From positions 3,417,262 to 3,481,261 of the forward strand of contig CM034145.1 in assembly GCA_019914995.1 (NCBI GenBank): DNA of 64,000 nt, written 5' to 3'. Origin of the DNA: Acanthochlamys bracteata (taxonomy: Eukaryota > Streptophyta > Magnoliopsida > Pandanales > Velloziaceae). This document shows, one piece after another, positions 63,265 through 64,000 of the stretch. The position numbers and the translations under genes are program-made. Every line of letters starts with the position of its first letter. Positions within the stretch are counted from its first letter, which is position 1. The notes under the pieces are model-generated. The model was not told the DNA's origin, did no database searches, and saw only the letters and a program-made list of their open reading frames with translations.

Positions 63265-64000
63265 TGTTGGAACTCTCAAATTAATTTTGATGTTAACAAT
63301 GAATTAAGAATTATGATTTATATTGAATTAATAAGTTAAAATCAAGTTTTGCAGGATTAGACAAATCAAACTTATTTTACTTACGGCAGACAACAATAAC
63401 AATCATTAAACAGCCAGCTGCTCTGCTACTGTTAATCAAGCAACAAACAGCCATTCAATTGCTGAAGCATACGAAGACTTTTCTGTAATGCTCAAAACAG
63501 AGTATTGGGTTCAACAACAAAACTCCAGCTCGAGTTCTTCATTTCAAAATCTTCTGTACTTACAACTCACTGAAACAAATCAGATGATACAAGATCCACA
63601 ACGAGCAAAAATTCATCCTCTTCACAAAAAGGAAAAGCTCAATGATCAAGAAAAGAAAGAAAATTATACAACTAAGTTTGACTAATCAAGTCAAGACTGG
63701 CAAGTCAAACCAATACAAAGCAGATAACCTGGGATGCATTTAATTTGGACAAGCCAACTCAGCTCTTATATTTCAAACAACAACTTAGCTGAATCAAGTC
63801 TAGAATCACTGGCTGGTAAATTTAAATCTCTCCACATTGCATTTAATGCCCATGAAGATCTTGCACCAAGATAGCCGAAAGTGATCGTGGAAGCGGTTGA
63901 TTAACCGCTGAACAAACTACTCCTCTCTGCCTTAAAAGTCTACCAACGCAAAAGGGCGCCAACGGCAATCTTCTTCAACAGGAAGAATCATCCTGCATGG
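63265..64000 (+). repeat. Start of a second, related copia LTR (continues past the window)
   Basis: It begins TGTTGGAACTCTCAAATT and then follows the order of the 3' LTR at 51,332: TTTTGATGTTAACAATGAATTAAGAATTATG, GCAGGATTAGACAAATC, CAGCCAGCTGCTC, ACTCACTGAAACAAATCAGATG, GCATTTAATGCC. The copies are diverged, so they belong to different insertions or subfamilies. The 65-codon frame at 63,488-63,682 lies inside the LTR and is not a gene. If a full element is present, its internal region lies to the right; a solo LTR is equally possible. Confidence 0.75.

Overview
The window is AT-rich nuclear DNA of a flowering plant, probably a eudicot. The evidence is a long tandem satellite, a Ty1/copia element of the Sirevirus type, a decayed plant MCTP/FTIP (multiple C2 domain) gene and a decayed PIF/Harbinger transposon. 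No intact protein-coding gene was found, and no rRNA, tRNA or CRISPR. I cannot name the species from the sequence.

Positions 1 to about 44,660 (70% of the window) are one satellite with a monomer of about 1.0 kb. Some 19 monomers run in one orientation (1-19,160). The array then flips abruptly at 19,160/19,161, and 25 monomers run in the opposite orientation to about 44,540. Landmarks repeat in every monomer: the 10-bp palindrome TCCTATAGGA, a CGATCG site, a CTAGCACTAGCAC tract, two A-rich tracts, and a pair of overlapping short reading frames of about 65 and 73 codons. Local structure includes a scrambled block (9,240-10,330), monomers with shared deletions (10.3-12.7 kb), a distinct subfamily next to the flip (13.9-19.16 kb), a two-monomer higher-order pattern (28-33 kb) and a rearranged last monomer. 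The left end of the array lies outside the window.

From 44,678 to 52,656 lies a 5'-truncated Ty1/copia element that abuts the satellite directly. It has a gag remnant, protease, integrase, reverse transcriptase and RNase H, all broken by stops and frameshifts. An env-position reading frame follows pol, then several polypurine tracts and a 3' LTR of about 1.3 kb. No 5' LTR or primer-binding site is present. A related LTR begins at 63,265 and runs off the right edge.

Between these, 52,657-55,290 has no recognisable gene. At 55,292-56,810 lies an MCTP/FTIP pseudogene with a large internal deletion. From 57,411 to about 62,810 is a PIF/Harbinger element: a left terminus-like GGCCCTGTTTGG, a TATA box, a 2.1-kb intron in the leader filled with degenerate tandem repeats, a MYB/SANT-like ORF1 and a DDE transposase ORF2 whose third catalytic residue reads Lys instead of Glu. 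No right terminus was found.

Overall this looks like pericentromeric, subtelomeric or knob-type heterochromatin. The order is satellite, then nested and decaying transposons, then a dead gene copy. Many monomers differ by short indels at the same sites, so assembly or consensus quality in the array should be kept in mind.
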